64,000 bases of DNA from Hsuehochloa calcarea (Eukaryota > Streptophyta > Magnoliopsida > Poales > Poaceae), in NCBI GenBank assembly GCA_036346395.1, contig CM070604.1, forward strand, positions 54,277,003-54,341,002, in the 5' to 3' direction. Made by a program: the position numbers and the translations under genes. Each line of letters begins with the position of its first letter. Position 1 is the first letter of the stretch. The notes under the pieces were generated by a model that was given only the letters and a program-made list of their open reading frames with translations, was not told the origin of the DNA and made no database searches. Shown piece after piece: positions 10,337 to 23,220 of the stretch.

Positions 10337-12381
10337 CTAGCTGTACATCTCCCCAATACAAGTCGCCATCGCATTTGTGACGAGTTGGTTTGTGGTCTCT
10401 GTTGGATGGAGTGCGTCCCAGTAGAGGTGCTTGCTAGGATCCGCGCACGCCTTACGCCCTCTGCATGTCTGACCAACCTCGATCACCCCCGATCCGCAGC
10501 AGCCCCTCCATACCTCCGACAGGCCTGGTGGCACAAGGTAAAGTAAAGTAAAGTAAAAAAGTGTGTCTTTTTTTCTTCTTCTTTTGTTGTCCCGCCAATG
10601 GTACCCTAAAATTAATGTTCGAGTGCAGACAGAGTTGGATCCATACCGAAATTCCCGGGGCTCTCTGTTGCCTCCCGTATGATGGTGTACGTGTCTACGT
10701 AGCAAGCTCTTGTTTGGTGCTGCTGACTCCTGATGAAATTCAGCAGCTTCGAATTGAAGGATGCTGCCAGCTGGTTCAGGTTTTCATCGCATCTGTCTGC
10801 TCCTGTGCCAACCAAGGTTCTGGCGATCGGTAAGCAGCCGATGGGGGGCAGTCCAACAAAGACGAATCTTGTTCCTCCCAGCATCCTCATGGCCTGAGTA
10901 CGCCGGAGCTCAGTTCAGCGCAGTAACAAATTAAAGAGACCACATCACAAGGTAATGCGAAAGGAGATTAACGCGCGGGTACCTGGGTATAATTAGCGAG
11001 GCGCGCTATGAGGTAGTTCTCGTACTGCGGCATGCCAATGGCGCCTGATTGATTTGACGCGGCAAGATAGTTGAAGAGCATATCATTTGTACCGGCGCTT
11101 ACCACAAAGGTGGCCTTGTTAACAAGCCGCTCCGCTTTCCTTGCTCCGAGTAATGTCCGGATGAGTAGCTTGTAACGCCAAAGGTGCTTTATCTGTTTCG
11201 GAAATGACACCACATTCTGCACACAAGAAGCAATTGACTAGTTACTACTACTTAATTGGCAGGCACCCTCCAAGTAAGTTACCAGGCACAACTTAACCAT
11301 CCTTACAGAGCCTGCCTGCCTGCCTTCTTAATTCGTTTACCGTATCTATCTATGCTTGAGTAGCTCGCTTTATCAGTGAAGTGACTGAAACATATGGGCT
11401 GGATCACCAATTATGGCACGGCACGGCACGGCTATCTACGATCGAGTTAACTCTACTATGAGATACATATGGACTCTGTGCTTTACTAACGAACTAATGC
11501 CACTACGTAATAGATTTTTCATGCAGGTGCAGTGGTCTAATGGAAAAATATTTACGGTTGATGCTGATGACATACTAGTCTGTTGGCAGTGCTATCGTCG
11601 TATCCAGAGCCTGCCGATGCAAAGCTCACGCCCTTCCTGAGCTGGGCCAGTTTCAACCTTGGGTTATGGAAGCCTGGGATAGTCCTTGCTATACCTAACC
11701 TCTCCGCTGCATAACCACAAAGCTGTCAGTTAAGTGTCCTGAACATTAGTCACCTTCAAAAGGGAGTTATATATTGTTGCATTTTTGCATGATTTCGATC
11801 GATCGATCGATCGGTAGCATGCTCTGTGTTGTGAAACCAAGAAATAGTATCATAAGCAAAAGGAGATACAGGAATGTCTCTTAATTGTTACCTAACATAT
11901 CAGTGGCTAGACGGCCGTTGGAGAATCGGCCGGTCGGCCTCCGGCCATAGAAGTTGATGCCGTAGGGCAAGAAGTTTGCCTTGGCTGTCGTCCTCAGACG
12001 GTTGTTGTTTCCAGGGTCCACTGTTGAGTCCCCAAATACAAGAAGCGTACTACAGCCAACAGCAGTGTAGTTGATCGCCCTGGGTCTGGGTGCCGGCGGC
12101 GGCGCTGCCACTGCCACAGGTTCTTGTGGCGGTACAACCTGCCGTGGTGGTGGAGGATCCTGTTTCGGAGGAACCGCTGGCCGCGGTGGTGACGGTGCTC
12201 GTCTGTGTGGCGACCCCCGTCGTCGCGGTGGTGGTGTTGGCTCCGGTGCCGCCACAGGCGGCTGCGGCGGTTCAACTTGTGGTTCCGGAGATGGTGGTGC
12301 CGGTGCCGGTGCCGGTGTTGTTCTTGCACACTGCAGCTCCCCAATAAGCAACGCCACTATAACTAGCGCAAAACCCCTCAT
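10337..12381 (-). CDS. Proline-rich GDSL esterase/lipase (APG type), secreted
   Basis: Five minus-strand exons keep one frame: 12381-11892, 11706-11576, 11216-10983, 10893-10647 and 10524-10337, giving 429 residues. Residues 1-18 form a signal peptide (MRGFALVIVALLIGELQCA). Residues 20-100 are a Pro/Ala/Arg-rich extensin-like stretch, as in anther-specific APG proteins. Block I is LLVFGDSTVDPGNNN with nucleophile Ser119. Block III is SAGTNDMLFNY. Block V is WDALHPTE with Asp404 and His407 completing the triad. The family hydrolyses lipid or acyl esters outside the cell, often in pollen coat, cuticle or defence; the substrate here is unknown. The ATG at 12381 is chosen because the signal peptide starts there; an in-frame upstream extension to 12513 has no such logic. 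All splice junctions fit GT-AG. The gene looks intact. Confidence 0.9.
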
Positions 12382-13080
12382 GGCTTTTGTCGACAAGACC
12401 AGAAGGGCGCTAAGGTGTAGGTCACTGCAGTACCACCATGGCCTCAGCTCCCATGTGTATGTGTGTGTGTGTATATGTGGGTGACCATGCAGGCAGGGCG
12501 GTGAGGTGAGCATAATGCGGTGGTGTCATGCATGTGGAAGCTGCAAGGTGGCTTGGTGCTTGTTAGGTGAGGACTAGTTGTTCTGGGTTTACTTTGTGTG
12601 AGCTTTTGCATGGCTAGGAAGCCAATGCAGAAAGATGCAGTCGAGTTAGCGAACGTTGCTTGTATTCTCCTTCTGCGGTTTTGTCTCCTCTCGAGCAGGT
12701 TTAACTCGATATGGGCATTTGATGCGTAAATGATCAATTCTCTGAAGCACATTGATCTGAAAATGACACTGTTTTCATCAAGTTACTACATCTGTCAAGG
12801 GTCAAAAGATTGCTCTGCAGCGCGATGCTTTCAGTAAGTATATACACTTGGTTTTCACGCATGATTAGCTCTTTCGAAATATCGAGAGGTTTGTGAGAGA
12901 ACGATAATTCTTTGTCCTCTTTTGAGGTTGTGTTTAAGTAATTTGCGACCGGTTTAACCAAATATTTTTTTTCTCTATTTCTTCATTGTTATTAGGCTCT
13001 TTCTACGGTATTTTATCTATTTCGTTCTTGATATCCAAACGGTGCCAGATTGCAGCAATTTTTGATACATGTGTTATAGT
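12382..13080. other. Upstream region of the GDSL gene
   Basis: About 700 bases separate the GDSL start codon from a hAT element. They contain a short GT-rich tract near 12453-12475 and otherwise ordinary AT-rich sequence. It presumably carries the GDSL promoter, but no TATA element is clear enough to call. No coding sequence is recognised. Confidence 0.5.
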
Positions 13081-13589
13081 TAGGGATGGCAATCGGGCGC
13101 GGCGGGTATACCCGCGAAGGACGACGGGCGAAAAACCTCGCCCATACCCGTCGCCCGCGGGCATACCCGTTTACCCGCGAATAATGCATCACCGTCCGTG
13201 GGTACACATCGCCCGCGTACATGCTCGTTACCTACGAGCAATACATACATCAAGTTCATCATAATTCGCACATCAATGGTGCATCACGCATTCAACAACT
13301 AATAAAGTTCATCACAATTCACATATCATGTTCGACAAGACAACTAATCAAGTTTAACAAATAAAATACAAATACAAATTGACATAGTTTCTTACACATG
13401 TGGGTAGATCACGGGTAATCGGGTGAAGCGGGTACGGGTGGAGCTTACCCATGTCCGTACCCGTTTACCCGATGGGTAAGGAATTGTGCCCGTTTTCATA
13501 CCTGTGGGCAAAGAAAGACGCCCATACCCGCCTCCATTAGAGTATTCGCCCGCGGACACGCGGGTAATCGGGCACAATTGCCATCCCTA
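13081..13589. mobile_element. Non-autonomous hAT element, 509 bp
   Basis: The element has inverted ends TAGGGATGGCAA and TTGCCATCCCTA. The flanks are gttatagt on the left (13073-13080) and gttataat on the right (13590-13597), an 8-bp target duplication with one mismatch, which is the hAT hallmark. The ends are packed with repeated cgggta, gggcat and acccg motifs in both orientations, as expected for subterminal transposase-binding sites. The interior is AT-rich and has no transposase. It lies between the GDSL and Mei2-like genes. Confidence 0.85.
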
Positions 13590-13849
13590 GTTATAATGCA
13601 TTATTCTTTGACACAGTACAGTACAGGCTACTTGCTAAGCAAATTCTCCGTCTGACGCCAGCCGTCCCTATTCTGTACCCACCCAATCAGACATCACTGC
13701 CCAAGAGATCTGCTAACTGACGCCTCGGGCCCACGCGCCAGCATCGTCGCCTCGGGCCCACCATCCGTGTGGGCCTCCCTCCAGTCTGCCCGTTGGCCAC
13801 TAGAGGCTGTCACTGACAGGTTGTCCCCGGCCCTACAGGGAGAGATAGC

Positions 13850-14534
13850 AGCAGAAGATTTCTCTCCCCTCCCCCCGCATCTCGCAGCCGGGCACTACCA
13901 ACTCTAGCGAAGAGAGAAACAAGTCAGTTAGGGTTTCCGGAGGAGGAGGAGGGCGCGCGAGCGCGAGGTAGCCACTGCCTCTCTCAACGTTTGCTCCCTC
14001 GAATTATTTCTTCGTCCCCCCCCTTTTTTTTGTCTGTGATCGCTTGGGGCTTCATACGCGATGGCCTTTTCTCCATGGAAATGAAATGGATTCGTAAATT
14101 CAACTTGATTTACTAGGCCACTGCGTCCTGTTCGTATACTGTATTTCTTATTTGTGGTTTTTATTTTTTATGTCCTTCTTTTGAGGGGAATCGCTGGTTA
14201 GCTCCTTTCCTTCACGGGGTTGTAGATCAGATTGATCATGGTTTCTCTGCTCTGCTCTGCTCCGCTCCGAGTCAAGGCTGCTGGTTGCTTTCTACCTTTT
14301 TGTTCGTTCCCCTCCAGTTTGGATCGAATTTGCTTCTTTTCCTCGCTCCCAAGGACAATGAGAGATCATACCCTGCGTTTATAGCTGTGATTGCCGTTGA
14401 AATCATCCATGCGCGGCAATTATTTAAAGAAGAAGAAGAAAAGAATCGATTTTTCCACTCCGCCGCGGAGAACTAAACCCTAATGCTGAAATTGGTTTCT
14501 TCTTGCAGGCATCCCTTGGCCATAGAATGCAGTG
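13850..14534 (+). promoter_or_regulatory. 5' UTR of the Mei2-like gene, probably with an intron
   Basis: A GA-rich leader with gtcagttagggtttccgg at about 13922 resembles grass 5' UTRs. A good donor (gcgcgag|gtagcc, intron from 13968) and acceptor (ttcttgcag|gcatcc, exon from 14509) suggest a 541-bp leader intron ending 26 bases before the ATG. Leader introns are common in this family. The call rests on splice-site quality and position only. Confidence 0.5.
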
Positions 14535-17500
14535 ATGGACCGATCACCGGATCCTCTCAATCCACCAGGTACCATTCGCTCCACCTCCCCTTCCAGGTAT
14601 ACAGTATTCGTGTCTTGTTCTGTTCCTGTATCTGACTGTCTGGCTGTATATTACATCTTGCAGCCCCCCCTGCCATGAAGATGCGGCAGATGGCCGGGAA
14701 CAGCAATCCGTGGAGAGTCCCTCCGCCACCGCCGTTTAGGGCATGCAATGGCCTGGGCGACGCAAGCCTCTTCTCAACCTCACTGCCGGTTCTTCCGCAT
14801 GGAAAATGTATGCCACTTTCCATCTTCTCAAGGCACTTGAAGCATATATCTACCTTTCTATTATAGGCATATACTAAGATGCTCTAGTCTCTGTGCATGT
14901 GGGAATTAGCGTTACTGTCCAAACACATGCCTGCGGCGTGCTGTGGCAGAGGGGTAGGTAAATGTGTGCAAGGGAAGGGGATGTATGGAATAGATGAGAG
15001 GTTGATGCTAGGGACTAAGGGAGACAAGAGGGAGGAAAGGAAAAACAAGCTGTTACAGAGTCCAGATTGTGGCCCCACGCCCCCATTTGTCGCTAACTAA
15101 TCTCAGCTTTAGTGCGGAATAAATCCCACAATCCAACCTTTTGTACTGTAGTGTACTGTTGCCCATGTTTGTGTTGATATTCCTGATTGTTTGCATTTCC
15201 TTTTCTTTCAGTGAACTCTCCTGATTCTTCTCATGGCACCCCATTGATGGATGACGCATCCTCAAAACTGAAAGAGTTTGACGGTGATCCTGGAGGGAAG
15301 GGCTACAAGTTTGACTTTGATCTCCGGCAAATTGATGGCTTATTGCCTGATGAAGATGAGCTTTTCGCGGGGATCACAAATGAGATCGAGCAGGTTGGGC
15401 AAACAAACCCCGCGGAGGAATTTGAGGAGTTTGATGTATTTGGCAGTGGAGGAGGCATGGAGCTGGACTCAGACCCTGTCGAGGGCATCACAGCTGGTTT
15501 GGGGAATACGAGTATAGCTGACGGGGTTAGAGGCAACGGGATCAACCATTTTGGTCTGTTAAACAGTGCCGGAACTGTGGCGGGGGGGCATCCCTATGGG
15601 GAGCACCCTTCCAGGACACTGTTTGTGAGGAACATTAATAGCAATGTTGAGGACTCCGAGTTGCGCTCTCTGTTTGAGGTAATAGCTACAGTGGTCGTTA
15701 TATTTATTTATTTTATTACAGTCCCAGTCCAATTTATTGGTTCTACTCAACAGTAGGTTTGTATCTTGTAACTGAACAAATGCATGTAGGACATTGATGA
15801 TCTTGACACCTTCATCTGCTATGTTGTCTAATCATAAGCTCGCAACGTTCGTATCTGCATGTCTTTGATACTGAATGTCAATTTGTCCTGACAGCGCTTA
15901 TTATTGTCATTTCAGCAATACGGGGATATCCGAACCCTTTACACTGCAACAAAGCATAGGGGTTTTGTAATGATTTCTTATTTTGATATACGAGCTGCAC
16001 GTGGTGCGATGCGTTCATTGCAGAACAAGCCTCTGAGGAGGAGAAAACTGGACATACATTTTTCCATCCCAAAGGTTTGCTATGTTTCTCTTTTGCACTC
16101 TTAGTCCCCTATCCATGAAAGTACTCCTTGGAATGATTACCGTGTTGACTTTGCAGGAGAATCCATCGGACAAAGATTTAAACCAGGGAACTCTTGTTAT
16201 TTTTAACTTAGACCCCTCAGTTTCTAGTGAAGAGGTTCGCCAGATTTTCGGAGCATATGGGGAAGTAAAGGAGGTTAGGGTGTTACTCCCAGGTTTTGTT
16301 TCCCCTAAATTATACTTTCGCTTTAAGGTATTCAATCTCATGGTGTTTGGTTTCTATTGCAGATAAGAGAGACACCGAATAAAAAACATCATAAGTTTAT
16401 TGAGTTCTATGATGTAAGAGCAGCAGAAGCTGCTCTTCGGTCACTGAATAAGAGTGAGATAGCTGGAAAACGCATCAAGTTGGAACCAAGCCGCCCTGGT
16501 GGAACGCGCAGAAAGTACGGTTATGAGTTAGTTTCTTTCCTAATCTGTTTGTCTGCTTATGCCTTCAAATTGTTGTTTTTGTGCCCAATTTCTGACCTAT
16601 GTTTGTGAACAATTTATTGATGCTGTAGCTAGGTTGACATTTTCTGCTATACACTAATATTTTACTGCATCAAATTTCATTGTTTGACATGGCCAGGATA
16701 TTGTCAATTTGCCATGTTGTGGCTTTTCCTTATATTCTGTGTTAGCATCGCGATGTAGTTAGCCATATCATGTTTACTGCTGTTAAACCCACGTTAAGTT
16801 CATTCTGGCTTGTCCCATTAAGCTGACAGTATTACTAGTGTGTAGGATATAAGCTATCCATGTTCAGGGGGCAAAACTATACTTTTCATCTGTGTTTCTT
16901 ATCTTGACGTAAGATAGCAACAAATGAAACGATTCGATCTGCAAAGTTTCTGAAGATCAGGCTGCTGATTATTGTACTTCTGAGTTTTTAGTTATTTCTG
17001 ATGATTTTGCAAGTTACAAGTACACAATGCAGTATCCAATCGTGTTAAACTCAGTACTATGCATCATCAACAGAAGAACTCAGATTTAAGATTTATGGAT
17101 CGACTTTGATTTATTTGAATAATCCACTTGCAGTTTCAAATTTTCTGAAGTGGGGGAAAAACAATCTACCTTAATGGTATATTGTTTAAGCTGTAGATAT
17201 ATGCCCGCTTGCTCCTCTAGAGATGTTCCTTGAGTTTTGGACAACACACTTTTGTAGTTATTTGCCTTCCATGTGAACCAATTAGCATTGATGGAATGTT
17301 TCTGGTGCAGTTCACTGACATTAATCTGATTCATTTTCTCTTGTTTTCTTCTGATTTAGCATGATGCAGCAGCTTGGTCATGAGCTAGACCAAGATGAAC
17401 CCAGAAGCTATAGGCATCCTCACGTAGGTTCACCTATTGTTAACTCTCCTCCAGGTACTTGTGCTGGATCTAGTTTGCGTCTTGTTATCCTGTCCTCATC

Positions 17501-20500
17501 TATTTTTCTTTCAATCATTTGTTATTTGTTTACAACTAATGAATGTTACATCACCTTCTGGCAGGTGCATGGGCTCAATATGGTAGTCCAACCGATAACA
17601 ATTTGTTGCAAGCATTCAACAGGTCTTCTACTGGAAATGCAATGAGTCCTATTGGAATGCCCCCTTCACTGATGTCAAATGCCGCGAAGATTGCGCCAAT
17701 CGGGAAGGATTGCAACTGGCCTAAATACGATCAAGTATTCTCAAACAGCAATCAGTCCCTTGGTTCTGTATTTCACCATTCCCACTCATACCAAGATCAC
17801 AAAACCGAACATATTAGTTCAAGTCCGGGGACTTTAACAGGGCCCGAATTTCTATGGGGTAGTCCAAAGCCTTATCCGGAACATTCTCAATCCTTGATTT
17901 GGCGTCCACCAGCAATTGGCCATACAATGTCGTCTAATAACCGCCCTCAGGGGCAAGGCTTCTTGTATGGCAGTCGCCAGCCTTCATTATTTGGGTCTTC
18001 AGATCAGCACCATCATCATCATGTTGGGTCCGCCCCTTCAGGTGTTCCATTTGAAAGCCACTTTGGCTTTTTACCCGAATCACCAGAGACATCTTTTATG
18101 AATCAAGTCAGGTTTGGGAACATTGGGAATATTGGTACTGGCCGGAATGGGGGAGGCCTCATGCTGAACATGGCTGCTTGTGCTTCTGTGAATCCTGTTT
18201 CTGCTCTAAGTGGAAGCCTGTCAGATAATAGCTCTACTAACTTTAGATCAATACTGTCACCAAGATTGGGACAAGCATTCTTCGGGAATCCCACGTATCA
18301 AGGGCCTGGTTCTTTCGGACTTGACAGCTCCATTGAACGTGGTCGTAACCGCCGAGTTGACAGCAGTCCGTTCCAAGCTGATAGCAAGAAGCAGTATCAG
18401 CTTGATTTGGAGAAGATTCGTAAAGGCGATGATACTCGGACGACATTGATGATTAAAAACATTCCAAACAAGTATGTAGTTTTCATATTGTATTTTCTTT
18501 TGTTGTCTTTTTTTGTTAATTAGTTGTCCTGACTCAGTTTTTACTGAATTCATTAGGTACACATCTAAGATGCTTTTGGCTGCAATCGATGAGCTCCACA
18601 AAGGAACATACAACTTTTTCTACTTGCCAATTGATTTCAAGGTGCTAGATTTTATGTTGCTTTCTAATGTTGTTTTTCAAGGACTTATTTTGATGCCCAG
18701 CACTATTTAATTATATTTTTCCCATGCAGAACAAATGCAATGTTGGTTATGCGTTCATTAACATGATATCACCTGTGCACATTATATCATTCTACCAGGT
18801 GTGTTTTCTTTATTGGCCCTTACACGTTACTCTGCTATGTAATTGTCATCATCAGAGTGAAGGTCTTGATCCTTGGCTAGCTGAGTTGCACATCATTGTA
18901 GATTACAGGTAGAATTACTCTGAACAACTTGAAAGATCTGTTTTTGGATGCATGCCTTTAATTTGCAGGCATTTAATGGGAAAAAATGGGAGAAGTTCAA
19001 CAGTGAGAAAGTAGCCTCCTTGGCTTATGCTAGGATCCAGGGACGGACTGCACTCATTTCACATTTTCAGAATTCAAGTTTGATGAATGAGGACAAGAGA
19101 TGTCGCCCCATTCTTTTCCATTCCAATGGACCAGATGCCGGAAATCAGGTAAACTAATCTTGTTGTCTAGGATATTAACACAAATGTGAACTTCAGTTCT
19201 TCTAATTGACAATACGTTCCTTTCACTTTCATTTACTTTTGATACGGTACTCATGATCCTTCGACATCAGCATGACAGCATACATTAGTCAAGTCATATA
19301 GCTTGCCCAGTTGCACCCAATGTTTTTTTAGGCGCTAGGCGGTTTCTAGGCGGTGACCCATCGCCTAGCGCCTAGGCGCGCCTAGGCAGGCCTAGGCGTT
19401 TTCTAGGTGTTTTCTAGGCGTTTTGACATTTTTTGTATCTCAGCATATATAGCTAAATAAATTATATAAATATAGTAGCCGAGTGAATTTTATAAAAAGA
19501 GGAAAGGTCCAATAGACATACCTTAGTTGATAGAAAAGCGATGTTCATGCTTAGTTCATAGTTGATAGTTGATACAATACAAATGTGATGTTCCTGCAGC
19601 AATACAAGTGGAGAACAGACCATATTAGTAGTTAAATATAAATGGACAGCAGACCATATGAACAATACAAGTTATACAAAAATAGGAAAGAGCAGGTTAG
19701 GTACTTATCTCAATGATCTTAGCCCTTTCCTATCCATCAGACATTATCAGCAGCAAATGATAGCCATTTGAAACCACAAACATGTAGGGATAACAGTAGC
19801 AGCAAAGAAAATTAAATGGTACAGAACAACACATAATTCAGTTCTTAAAATACAGAACACAGGCACACAAGCACACGGACTGCAGGAGTTCTAAGTTCAT
19901 AAGTTAGATTCCCATGGCAAATCTGTGTTATACAGTGACGTCTTTTTGCTGTGGTAAATGCACTTGGTGATTTAAATCCTATTATAAATGAATACTTTTG
20001 TGGCAGCAGACAGCCAACACATACCCTATATAGCTGTATGGCACAGATGAATCAATATGATATTTTGGGGAACATTTTACCAATATGATAAAAGAATGTG
20101 ATAATGATAGCAGCAAGTCAGCAACTCTATAACAGCCATGTAATATGAGTTACCTGGGTTGTACTCAAATTTTTCACAAGTCTTTGCAAGCTTCTTGTTA
20201 AATGGTCCTTCTCTATTGATAAACTTCTTTAGTTCAGTGTTGACAGCCTGATCTTGCTTGTCCTCATCATGATGATAAAAAGTCTCTACACAGCTGATAA
20301 ATCCTTCTGTTATTGTGGCATCATCAAAGATTGATGGGTTGCCATAGCTGTAGTATGGATTCAGCAGATAGGCAGTCAAATGCAATGGAGAATCAAGTCT
20401 TCCTTTCATCTTCTTGTCAATAATAGCAATAACTTCGTTGTAGCGGGACTGAACATTGCCATAGGCTTCCTTGATCTCTCTCTTTGCCTTCAGTAGTTCT

Positions 20501-23143
20501 CCATATATGAAACCCATTGATGGCTTCACATCCCCATCAACCAAACGAAGAACTTTGACCAATGGCTCAAAAACACTCAAACACAGCTTCACATCCTTCC
20601 AAAAGGTTGGACTCAATATTGTTGCTGTTGCATCTTTTCCCTTTTTTGACTTCACATCCTTCAATGTGTCCCACCTATTATGAACCACCATCTTTCTTAG
20701 TTGGTCCTTCTTCTCTAGCATGCTGTTCAAAGTGAGAAAAGCTGAAGCAAACCTAGTCACTCCTGGCCTTATTATCTCTCTCTCCTCTGTGAAGTGTCTC
20801 AAGCACTCCAATGTTCTTGTGTGCCCATAGACAAATATGGTGAATGCCTTTGCTTGGTCAATCACCTTCTTGAACCGTGGCATGCTGCCAATTCCTTGGA
20901 GCATCAAATTGATTGTGTGAGTTGCACAAGAGGTCCAAAAGATGTTTGGTCTCTTCTCAAGCAATAGCTTCTTTGCTCCCATGTTGTTAGAAGCATTGTC
21001 TGTCACTACTTGCACCACATCATCCGGACCAATGTCTTCAATTGCTTTGTCCACTAGTTCAAATATGACTTCACTTGTGTGTGACACATCTGACATCTCT
21101 TTTGAGCTGACAAAACTGGATCCATCAGCACAGTTAGTGCACAGGTTCATTATACTTCTCCTCTTCCTATCTGACCAAGCATCAGTCATAACAGAGCACC
21201 CATTCTTCACCTTCTCAGCCTCACGTTCTTGTAGCAAACTCTTGGTTCTTGCATATTCTTCATCTAGCAAACTCTCTCGCAGATCACGCAGAGATGGAGG
21301 TTCAAGTCCAGAACCAAACTGTCCAATTGCTTCACACATTTGCTTGAACTCATCATTGTCACAAGCATTGAATGGTATGGCTACATATGATACAAAAAAG
21401 TGTAATTAACTAATTAGTGTGTAGTTCAGGCATGTATTCAAATCTGAAATGTAAAACATAAATGCATAATATTAAATTACCATGTGTATAGGCCCATCTT
21501 GCAATATATTTATGCACCTCATGTGTTCTTTCTTTCCAAAGTTCCTTGTTCAGCTTCTGTTGCTTCAAAGACTCAGATTTTGTTGCTTTAGGATCAATAG
21601 CACGTGTCCACTTATCAATGGGTCCTAATTTGTGAGGCTCTGAACTTCCAACACAAGTCACTTCATCATCCTCTGTTCCAACCCGAGAAACATTCACTTC
21701 TTCTCTAAGCTCTAGTTCACGAACAGCCTGCTCCTTCCTCTTCCTTTTTGAATCTTCTAGTGATTTCTTGCACTTGTCTTTAGCCTCCTGTGTGCTCTTC
21801 CTGCATTTCTTCGCATTTGTTCCAACATTGGCCACATGTTCCTTCAACCGATGGACCCCTCCTTGGCTCCGATGACCACAGAACTTGCACTCCACCTTGT
21901 CCTTGTTGTTTGCATCCACTAGAAACCCATACTCCCATCCAACATCATCTGAATTCCTTTTCAGGACATTCACCTCCTCCCGAGATGTAACACCAGTTTC
22001 AGTTTGAGGAGCACATTGTTGGACCGACATTCTACATGAAGAGCAGCAGAGGCATGTGCTACCTACTACGAGCACAGCAGTACAGCACAGCCGAGCAGAC
22101 TCAGCAGAGGAGAGAGGAGCAGGGGGCGGGCGGACCTCACGTCCTCACCTTACGGGAGCTCCAGGCGGACGGGGGCGGACGGGGCCGGCGGCCGGTGGCC
22201 GGCGGGGAGGCTTGCACAGACGGAGAAGATGGCCGGCGAGCGAGCTCGGGTCGGAGGCAAGGGGCCGGCGAGCGAGCTCGGGTCTTGACTCTCTCACTGT
22301 GTGTATCTCTCTCTCTCTAATCCTCTCTACCACCCGTGCTCTTTTCTTCCAGCGCTTCGCTTCCTTTCCAGCACAAGACTTCGGCTTCAAGCAGCCTCCG
22401 CCTGCTCCCGCCCGCCAAAATGCGCGCGCTCCGCCGCCTAGGCGCCGCCTCCTCCGCCTACTCGCCGCCCAGGCGCCGCGGAACTCCGCGGAGGCGCACC
22501 CAGCGCCTAGAGGTGCGCCTCACCCCCTAGGCCCCGCGGGAAGGCTCCGCCTTGCGCCTGGGCGCGCCTAGGCGAGCGCGGAAACGTGCCTTGTCATTCA
22601 CTGGTTGCACCATTGTCCTCTGGAGATAAACAAGGTTTTTGCATTGTATGCTAAAAAGGACATCTGTGTAATGAACTTGTATTGCGCAAAACACTTGTCC
22701 CCTGTTGCAAAATGCAACTACCTGTTGAGGGACATGTTTTAAATTGCAGATTCCTTTCTTGTTACTGTCAATCATGTTTCTATATAATAAGATCATTGAA
22801 ATGCAGCATGTCAATTTGGCAAAGCCATACTTGAAGCATGAAAGAGTATAATAATGCTATTGAACAAACTAATCCTGGTGATCTTTTAAGTAGTGAAGTG
22901 GTAATACCCAGGCCCATGGTTTACGCTTCACAAGAGGGTTGTATACGACATTGAGTCTTGAGGTGAAGTGTGTCTAGTGTCAGTGTGTTACTAATAGCAT
23001 AAGTAATTGTGAATGGAACTCAGGAACCATTTCCGATCAACGGCATATGCATCCATATGCCTCTGGATGATGGGGCAGATGCCAGCGGAGATCCCCTTAA
23101 CGATGGAGAGGATGACAATCACAACGATGCATATGTTTCTTGA
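14535..23143 (+). CDS. Mei2-like RNA-binding protein with three RRMs
   Basis: Twelve coding exons stay in one frame: 14535-14568, 14664-14807, 15212-15678, 15916-16074, 16157-16273, 16363-16514, 17360-17454, 17565-18471, 18557-18641, 18730-18798, 18969-19148 and 23024-23143. The protein has about 842 residues, close to rice OML proteins. RRM1 is at about 193-268 (TLFVRNINSNVED, RGFVMISYFD), RRM2 at about 279-352 (TLVIFNLDPSVSSEEVRQIF), and the family-defining C-terminal RRM3 at about 682-800 (TTLMIKNIPNKYTSKML, CNVGYAFINM). Fission yeast Mei2 binds RNA to switch cells to meiosis; plant relatives act in meiosis and vegetative growth. The last intron (3.9 kb) holds a whole hAT element. The last exon (EPFPINGICIHMPL...) ends in a 76-bp tandem duplication that may have changed the C-terminus. 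All other parts look functional. Confidence 0.9.
19318..22603 (-). mobile_element. hAT transposon (3286 bp) inside the last Mei2-like intron
   Basis: The element is bounded by a perfect 8-bp target duplication, gttgcacc, at 19310-19317 and 22604-22611. Its ends are CAATG on the left and CACTG on the right strand read inward (short CA-TG hAT termini). Both subterminal regions are dense in ggcgcctaggcg motifs, likely transposase-binding sites. The right subterminal region (22070-22600) is very GC-rich, and the ORFs there are composition artefacts. The minus-strand transposase it carries lacks its C-terminus. Splicing of the host intron across it would still join exons 11 and 12 in frame. Confidence 0.9.
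20154..22030 (-). pseudogene. hAT transposase, BED finger plus DUF659, C-terminus missing
   Basis: Two minus-strand exons are readable: 22030-21481, starting MSVQQCAPQTE, and 21380-20154, joined in phase 1 across a 100-bp intron. Exon 1 has a BED-type zinc finger (VECKFCGHRSQGGVHRLKEH) for DNA binding, then a basic Lys-rich stretch. Exon 2 has the DUF659/RNase-H-like core with two likely catalytic aspartates in CSVMTDAWSD and VVTDNASNN, plus CATHTINLML. The frame reaches EKFEYNPG and a donor site (cag|gtaac). The hATC dimerisation block with the conserved glutamate and tryptophan, expected next, is not found in the remaining 830 bases. The exons present are open and well kept, so the loss looks like a deletion rather than slow decay. 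Probably inactive. Confidence 0.8.
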
Positions 23144-23220
23144 AGATGGGGCAGTTGCTAGCGGAGATCCCCTTGACAATGAAGAGGATGACAATCACAA
23201 CGACAAGGCATCTGGAGAAA
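23069..23220 (+). repeat. 76-bp tandem duplication at the end of the Mei2-like gene
   Basis: Copies at 23069-23144 and 23145-23220 share gatggggcag, agcggagatcccctt and gaggatgacaatcacaacga. The period of 76 is not a multiple of three, so the second copy is out of frame with the first. The first copy ends in the present stop codon (23141-23143). In its own frame the second copy stays open (EDGAVASGDPLDNEEDD...) to a stop after GENFMVGSM at about 23243. Confidence 0.88.

Noticed and set aside
12071..12484. Glycine-rich plus-strand frame of 137 codons
   Set aside because: It is the antisense of the proline-rich region of the GDSL gene, whose five exons splice in frame.
13081..13589. Array of repeated acccg and cgggta motifs that could suggest a CRISPR-like or satellite array
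   Set aside because: The motifs are irregular and occur in both orientations within clear hAT ends and an 8-bp target duplication; there are no unique equal-length spacers.
22036..22571. Plus-strand frames of 94 and 171 codons
   Set aside because: They lie in the GC-rich subterminal region of the hAT element, match no family and contain the ggcgcctaggcg end motifs.
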